A stretch of DNA of 34,572 nucleotides. Source: Deltaproteobacteria bacterium. Lineage in GTDB: Bacteria; Desulfobacterota; BSN033; UBA1163. The stretch lies in contig VGRU01000010.1 in the NCBI GenBank assembly GCA_016875255.1, positions 1 through 34,572 of the forward strand, given 5' to 3'. A program made the position numbers and the translations under genes. How positions within the stretch are numbered: position 1 is the first letter of the stretch; each line of letters begins with the position of its first letter. Shown piece by piece: positions 30,551 to 34,572 of this stretch. The notes beneath the pieces were generated by a model. That model did not search any database. It was not told where the DNA came from and saw nothing but the letters and a program-made list of their open reading frames with translations.

Positions 30551-31732
30551 ATGCGTTATTCGATTGCAACGAACTGGGATTTGAATTTGCTGGATAGACT
30601 GAAGGGAACTCCGGTTGAAAGCCTCTATGGGCAGATCTGGGGAGATCCTCTCGGAGGGGGGAGGATGGCTCTCTTCATCCCCAAGGTGGGGAAGGAAGAG
30701 GTGACCATTTTTATTGGCGAAACGAGAAAGAGGGGATTGGGATTTAACTACCTGATTAACGGGACCTGCTTTGACAATCTGGAGTTTACGAAAAAAGCAT
30801 ATCGGGAGATTGCAAAGCATATCGAGTGGATCGCTTCGACCGGAGCCGATATGGTGACCGTGACCCTCCCTTTCCTCGTCGAGATCGTGAAAAGAGAATT
30901 TCCACATCTGAAGGTGGCGGCCTCTTCGTTTGCACGGGTTCAGAATGTCCATCTGGCGAACTTCTGGGAGGAGATGGGAACGGATAAGATCATACTGCCT
31001 GAATCAATCAGCAGGGACTTCCGGAGCCTCCATCTCATCAGGGATGCAGTCGATTGCGAGCTGGAACTGATTGCCAATCACTGCTGTCTCTTTCAGTGTT
31101 TTCTCGACCTTCATCACAGGAATATGGTCTCTCATGGTTCGCAGGCGGACCATGCCTGCGGCGGTTTTGCTCCGGACTATTGCAAATTAGCCTGCCAAAG
31201 GCTGAAGATTCTAAAGCCGGTTGAGCTCATCAAGTCCACCTGGATCCGGCCGGAAGATGTCTCCCTTTACGAAGAGGTCGGGATCGACTGCTTAAAGCTT
31301 GTAGAGAGGTTCCGGGGGACGGAGAGTTTGCTTCAGATCGTTCATGCCTACGAGAAGAGAAATTACGATGGAAATTTAGTTGAACTTCTGACCTTGCCTC
31401 AGCAGGGGGTTTTCCTGACACCCAACCTGGAAATGATCGAACGAACCGACCTCATCGAACCCGAAAAGATGGGGGAGGTGATGGCTGTCCTCCGGGAGCC
31501 TTTTCCAGGGAGGGTTCATATCGATAACAGGAAGCTGGATGGTTTTCTCGAACATTTTAAAAAGGTGGACTGCCTTCGCATGGATTGCGGCCGGTGCGGA
31601 TATTGCGAAAGCGTGGCAAACAGGGCGATCTCCATGGATGAGCAGTGGAGGAGAGAGATGGTTGGGAGGTTCGATCGGGCCCTGGAGATATTAACCACAG
31701 GTGAGATCGCAGGTTTCAGGGGGAGAGAATGA
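30551..31732 (+). CDS. U32 family protein (UbiU/TrhP-like)
   Basis: 393 residues from ATG 30551, which has AAAGGAG 9 nt upstream; ATG 30542 abuts that site. The pattern VPVESLYGQIWGDPLGGGRM-like opening, NGTCFDN, then the cysteines of NHCCLFQCFLDLHH, DHACGGF and YCKLACQRL fit U32 proteins, where four Cys hold a 4Fe-4S cluster (as in UbiU/UbiV). The C-terminus adds CLRMDCGRCGYCESV, a further possible cluster. U32 proteins of this type perform oxygen-independent hydroxylations or RNA modification; annotation as a peptidase is unlikely to be literal. It ends the operon. Confidence 0.87.
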   Translation: MRYSIATNWDLNLLDRLKGTPVESLYGQIWGDPLGGGRMALFIPKVGKEEVTIFIGETRKRGLGFNYLINGTCFDNLEFTKKAYREIAKHIEWIASTGADMVTVTLPFLVEIVKREFPHLKVAASSFARVQNVHLANFWEEMGTDKIILPESISRDFRSLHLIRDAVDCELELIANHCCLFQCFLDLHHRNMVSHGSQADHACGGFAPDYCKLACQRLKILKPVELIKSTWIRPEDVSLYEEVGIDCLKLVERFRGTESLLQIVHAYEKRNYDGNLVELLTLPQQGVFLTPNLEMIERTDLIEPEKMGEVMAVLREPFPGRVHIDNRKLDGFLEHFKKVDCLRMDCGRCGYCESVANRAISMDEQWRREMVGRFDRALEILTTGEIAGFRGRE

Positions 31733-31793
31733 GGTTTCAACCTTGACGGAATGTTCGTCTGAGGTTATGAAGTAAAAAAATGAGGAGGCTTTT

Positions 31794-32441
31794 CTGATCT
31801 CGGAGATTACGCAATGGATTTTAGAGATGATGAGGGCCCATGGCCAGATATCGGTCTTCATCGGTGTGATGATCGAGCAGGTGATCGTCCCAATCCCTTC
31901 CCCGGTGATCATCATGGGCGCAGGAGCCATCCTCATCTCACCTGAGCTTTCCATTTTTCACGCCTTTCTACAAATTCTATGGATCATTGTCCTTCCCGGC
32001 ACAATGGCTTCGACCCTTGGTTCCTATATCGGATATACCATCAGTTATTATGGGGGAAAGGCGCTGGTTATTCGTTTTCAACGGTTTTTAGATGTGGATT
32101 GGAATCAGATCGAAAGGTTGGAAAAGCGATTTCAGGGAAAGAAAGAGGCATGGAGCCTCTTTCTTGCGCGCGCCATTCCCGTCTTTCCCCTTTCCCTGGT
32201 TTCCATCTTTGCCGGTCTTTTACGCATACCCATCAGGCCCTTTACCCTCTATACCTTTTTAGGTTCGATCTTCCGGTGTCTTTTCCTCGGTTTTGTAGGC
32301 TGGTGGGCGGGCGCAACTTATGAAAAAGTGGCCGGTCATCTGGATTCATTGGAGACGATGATTTCGATTCTTATGCTGATTGCCATGGGAGGCATGCTCT
32401 TATACCTCTACTATAAATTCAGAAGGCAGAATCTTAGGTAA
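31794..32441 (+). CDS. DedA-family membrane protein, probable CTG start
   Basis: 215 residues if started at CTG 31794, 204 from ATG 31827. AGGAGG (31783-31788) is spaced 5 nt from the CTG, while the ATG has no ribosome site. The additional residues LISEITQWILE give the usual DedA amphipathic start. Family features: VMIEQVIVPIPSPVIIMGAG, GSYIGYTISYYGGKAL, FLARAIPVFPLSLVSIFAGL. DedA proteins are undecaprenyl-phosphate or lipid flippases/transporters in the inner membrane. An in-frame TAA upstream excludes a longer start. Confidence 0.85.
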   Translation: MISEITQWILEMMRAHGQISVFIGVMIEQVIVPIPSPVIIMGAGAILISPELSIFHAFLQILWIIVLPGTMASTLGSYIGYTISYYGGKALVIRFQRFLDVDWNQIERLEKRFQGKKEAWSLFLARAIPVFPLSLVSIFAGLLRIPIRPFTLYTFLGSIFRCLFLGFVGWWAGATYEKVAGHLDSLETMISILMLIAMGGMLLYLYYKFRRQNLR

Positions 32442-32542
32442 GGGTTAGGGTAAAGACGCCTGTTTAGAAGCTGGGTTAGGTCATCGGCCCTAAACCCTAT
32501 GTGACTTTGCCCAAACCGGCTTCCTAACCGTTACCCTTTCCC
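32437..32542. repeat. GGTTAGGGTAAAG-type imperfect palindrome, copy B
   Basis: Starts over the dedA stop codon (AGGTAAGGG) and ends TTACCCTTTCCC. Left GGTTAGGGTAAAG and right TAACCGTTACCC are partial inverted repeats. Aligns with copy A at 14739-14847, which also begins on a stop codon. Confidence 0.65.
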
Positions 32543-32617
32543 AAAAACCAAGTGTAATTTTTATGGTTCAAGGGAGGGCATAAAAAATTAAATTCCATAC
32601 GGAAAGGAGACTGAGGA

Positions 32618-32806
32618 ATGAAGGTAACGGTGGATGAAGAAACCTGTATCGGGTGTGAGCTCTGTGTTGAAACCTGCCCAGAAGTGTTTGAAATGGCTGG
32701 TGACAGAGCCGTTGTAAAAATGAGTGACGTTCCCAAAGACCTGCTGGAATCCTGCCGGGAGGCTGCTGAAAACTGTCCGGTAGAGGCGATTAAGTTAGAA
32801 GATTAA
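32618..32806 (+). CDS. Small ferredoxin
   Basis: 62 residues with one cluster: CIGCELCVETCPE at the N-terminus and the distant Cys in AENCPVEAIKL. This is a single 4Fe-4S (or 3Fe-4S) ferredoxin of the Thermotoga/Desulfovibrio type with an extra Cys (ESCREAA). It has an AAAGGAG site before ATG 32618 and its own terminator, so it is a stand-alone electron carrier. It could serve the redox enzymes in this window, but nothing ties it to one. Confidence 0.93.
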   Translation: MKVTVDEETCIGCELCVETCPEVFEMAGDRAVVKMSDVPKDLLESCREAAENCPVEAIKLED

Positions 32807-32818
32807 ATCCTCAAAAAA

Positions 32819-32848
32819 AAAGGCATCCCGAATATCCGGGATGCCTTT
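32819..32848. terminator. Convergent intrinsic terminator
   Basis: AAAGGCATCCCG - AATAT - CCGGGATGCCTTT hairpin. Toward the minus strand it is followed by nine T, a strong terminator for the sigma factor gene; toward the plus strand only three T follow, so it is weaker for the ferredoxin gene. Confidence 0.9.
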
Positions 32849-32857
32849 CGTCCATGA

Positions 32858-34150
32858 TCAGTCGAAATATTCTTTAATCTCCCTATAGCGACCGGGATCG
32901 CGTAATCGCTCAAGGGCTTTGGCTTCAATCTGCCTGATCCTCTCACGGCTGAGGCCAAATTGTCTTCCGATCTCCTCGAGAGTGCATTCGCCGTCTTCTC
33001 CGATTCCGAAACGAAGCCTGAGAATCTTCTCCTCTCTCGGTGAAAGTCCGGATAAGAGCTTGCCGATCTGGTGGACCAGATCCTTCTCCAGGAGGGAATC
33101 GGAAGGAGAGAGGCTTTTTTCATCGGGGATGAGGTCTTCGAGCGTGCTGTCCTCTTCACCGATGGGCATATCGAGAGAGATCGGTTCCTCGATGAGATTG
33201 AGGATCTTCTCCACATCATTGAGCGGAATGCCGCTGTCTTTTGAGAGCTCCTGTGAAGTGGGTTCCCGGCCCAGCCTCTTCACCTGATCTTTAAAGGATT
33301 TCATCATCTTTCCTTTGATCTCAAAGAGGTAGTTCGGGATACGGATCGTTCTCGATTTTTCCGCAAAGGCTCTCAGAATAGCTGCCCTGATCCACCAGGA
33401 GGCGTAGGTGCTGAATTTATACCCCTTGGTATAATCGAATTTGGCCATGGCCTGCATGAGGCCAAGGTTTCCTTCCTGAATGAGGTCAAGAAAAGAGAGG
33501 CCCCGGTTGGCATAGCGTTTTGCAATGCTGACCACGAGACGGAGGTTGGCCTGGATCAGCGCATTCTTCGCCTGCTGGGTATCGAGAATGGCTCGCTGAT
33601 GCCGGTTTAACATCTCCTTATACTTGCGGCTCTTCTCCCTTTTTTCGGAAAGAGTCGCTTTCAGTTTTTTCCCGTTCTTTCCTTTGGCCTTCTGGCCCTG
33701 CCGGGAATGTCCGTTCATCCGCTTCTTCCCATTCTTTTGGTCAGAAGCAGAATAAAGCTGTGCCTTCAGACGGTTGGCCTTGATCTCAAGGTCTCTTACT
33801 TGTCCCTCCCCTTCCTTAATCCGCTTGGCCAGGTCCACCTCTTGCTCGGGGGTTAGAAGGGAGATCTTTTCAAGGCTTTTCAAATATTCAAGAGTGATGT
33901 CATTAGGGAAAAAGTAGGGTTCATCCTGAAGCCCCGGGGTGGATTGCACCTCCTCCTGTTCCTCAACGACGACCTCTTCGCCCGCCTGAAGTTCAAACTC
34001 TTCAAGAGTCGCCTCATCCAATTCGCCCGCATTTAGCATACCTGGATCTATGGAAGACACTGAAGCCGCTGTCTCATCAATTACTGATGGAGGCGATGTC
34101 TCCAGGGTTAATTCCTCTCTCTTTTTCCCATTGGGCCTACCCTGTTTCAC
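32858..34150 (-). CDS. Sigma-70 family RNA polymerase sigma factor, variant region 2.4
   Basis: 430 residues, GTG start at 34150 with AAGGAG about 10 nt upstream. Region 1.2 (DITLEYLKSLEKISLLTPEQ EVDLAKRIK), region 2 (NLRLVVSIAKRYANRGLSFL DLIQEGNLGLMQA), region 3 and region 4.2 (CTLEEIGRQFGLSRERIRQI EAKALERLR) are complete. Region 1.1 is replaced by a short acidic N-terminus, and a basic Lys-rich linker (about 140-190) follows region 1.2. In region 2.4 the promoter-reading residues differ from housekeeping sigma: WWIRAAILRAFAEKSRTIRI has Ala and Leu where E. coli sigma-70 has Gln437 and Thr440, and NYLFE replaces VHMIE. It is therefore likely a group 2-like alternative sigma with altered -10 preference. 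Confidence 0.9.
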   Translation of the reverse strand: MKQGRPNGKKREELTLETSPPSVIDETAASVSSIDPGMLNAGELDEATLEEFELQAGEEVVVEEQEEVQSTPGLQDEPYFFPNDITLEYLKSLEKISLLTPEQEVDLAKRIKEGEGQVRDLEIKANRLKAQLYSASDQKNGKKRMNGHSRQGQKAKGKNGKKLKATLSEKREKSRKYKEMLNRHQRAILDTQQAKNALIQANLRLVVSIAKRYANRGLSFLDLIQEGNLGLMQAMAKFDYTKGYKFSTYASWWIRAAILRAFAEKSRTIRIPNYLFEIKGKMMKSFKDQVKRLGREPTSQELSKDSGIPLNDVEKILNLIEEPISLDMPIGEEDSTLEDLIPDEKSLSPSDSLLEKDLVHQIGKLLSGLSPREEKILRLRFGIGEDGECTLEEIGRQFGLSRERIRQIEAKALERLRDPGRYREIKEYFD

Positions 34151-34178
34151 TTCAATCCAACTCCTTTCTTATCATAAT

Positions 34179-34215
34179 AAAAAACCCCTTCCAATTCTCA
34201 ATCACGTGGAAAGGG
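34179..34215 (-). terminator. Attenuator-like hairpin in the sigma factor leader
   Basis: Minus strand: CCCTTTCCA, a 13-nt loop, TGGAAGGGG, then TTTTTT, lying between the promoter at 34320-34348 and the GTG start. It has the form of an intrinsic terminator inside the 5' leader. Confidence 0.6.
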
Positions 34216-34458
34216 TGAACCACCCGCTTAATTATCTTTAAAGCTGTAAAAAACTATCCGACTGAGACGTCTTCTTTATATGTCAACACCTAAATCAGGT
34301 GATCCATCCTTTTAATTCTAATATATTCAAAAGGGGCCCATTTGTCAAGGATTATTTGTAGGCAATATTGTTAAATTAAAACATATGGTTGCAGAGTTTT
34401 TGCTAAAATATACTAATTTCAGATAGGATTTGTTACAAAATTTTACCATCTTTCGTAT
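34216..34458. other. Non-coding region between sigma factor gene and transposase fragment
   Basis: AT-rich, without supported ORFs. It holds the sigma gene promoter and leader; the part 34349-34458 should include the transposon end, which I could not define. Confidence 0.4.
34320..34348 (-). promoter_or_regulatory. Promoter of the sigma factor gene
   Basis: Minus strand TTGACA (34348-34343), 17-nt spacer, TATATT (34325-34320). It gives a leader of about 160 nt. Confidence 0.65.
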
Positions 34459-34572
34459 TTAAGTTGAAAGCCTTGGGTTGAGTAGCCCGCAATGCTGATG
34501 GATCTTGAGTAAGAAGTATTTAACGTCTTTAAAGCCGTAGGCCATGCGGGATAGCCGTTTTATCTTGTTGTT
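34459..34572 (-). CDS. Transposase C-terminus (ISL3-like), partial
   Basis: Reading from the right edge, 37 codons to TAA 34459: NNKIKRLSRMAYGFKDVKYF then LLKIHQHCGLLNPRLST. The NNKIKRLxRxAYGFKDxxYF segment is typical of the extreme C-terminus of ISL3-family DDE transposases. The gene continues beyond the window, so the insertion sequence's state cannot be judged. Confidence 0.75.
   Translation of the reverse strand, partial: NNKIKRLSRMAYGFKDVKYFLLKIHQHCGLLNPRLST

Overview
The window looks like part of a chromosome from an uncultured anaerobe of the former Deltaproteobacteria (Desulfobacterota, Syntrophia-like). This is inferred from the density of Fe-S proteins, a NapH-type polyferredoxin, Tat-exported redox enzymes, a QueG-like reductase, LuxC/LuxE-type acyl reduction genes and the style of dispersed palindromic repeats. 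No rRNA, tRNA or CRISPR array was seen.

Layout. (1) 1-9125, minus strand: a 5'-truncated chromate transporter, a NifX/NifB-like protein with its DUF134 regulator, a QueG-like Fe-S protein, an IscU/NifU scaffold, serine acetyltransferase, a membrane polyferredoxin with a Tat-exported DUF362 protein, a Tat-exported aldo/keto reductase with ferredoxin domain, a DUF433/DUF5615 toxin-antitoxin pair with a palindromic operator, and a DUF6599 protein. (2) 9126-12483: an accessory and decaying zone with an aldo/keto reductase C-terminal remnant, a HepT/MntA toxin-antitoxin pair, an EthD-like gene frameshifted at its start, a protein-like frame interrupted by UGA, and remnants of a type I restriction locus (hsdM-like tail, a gutted DUF1016 gene, rhuM). 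(3) 12682-17220, plus strand: a LexA-led cassette with lexA, a RecA/Rad51-like protein without the Walker A lysine, a 96-residue conserved-looking protein, and a family-B DNA polymerase whose 3'-5' exonuclease site is eroded. The layout mirrors the lexA-imuA-imuB-dnaE2 mutagenesis cassette but with a PolB as the polymerase. It is the strongest candidate for an under-described system here. (4) 17460-21326: TcmP with its DUF5131 three-Cys partner, a DNA methyltransferase fused to a degenerate nuclease-like domain, a short restriction-enzyme-like ORF, a solitary attC-like site and a membrane protein. (5) 21430-31732, plus strand: a B12-binding radical SAM enzyme, then a translationally coupled operon with a homocitrate/isopropylmalate synthase homologue, aconitase-family large and small subunits, a thioredoxin-reductase-like flavoprotein without CxxC, LuxE, LuxC and a U32 protein. 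This is a plausible uncharacterised pathway joining 2-oxoacid elongation to acyl reduction. (6) 31794-34572: a DedA protein with a probable CTG start, a small ferredoxin, a variant sigma-70 factor with an attenuator-like leader, and the C-terminus of an ISL3-like transposase running off the right edge.

A theme across the window is an abundance of degenerate tandem repeats of about 7-8 bp that often fold into long imperfect palindromes (near 2220, 3544, 12721, 13488, 14258 and 16210). Other repeats are a GGTTAGGGTAAAG-type element in two copies, a 251-bp element with 17-bp perfect terminal inverted repeats, and a 170-bp inverted-repeat element. Several sit exactly at gene ends or, in polB, inside the reading frame.
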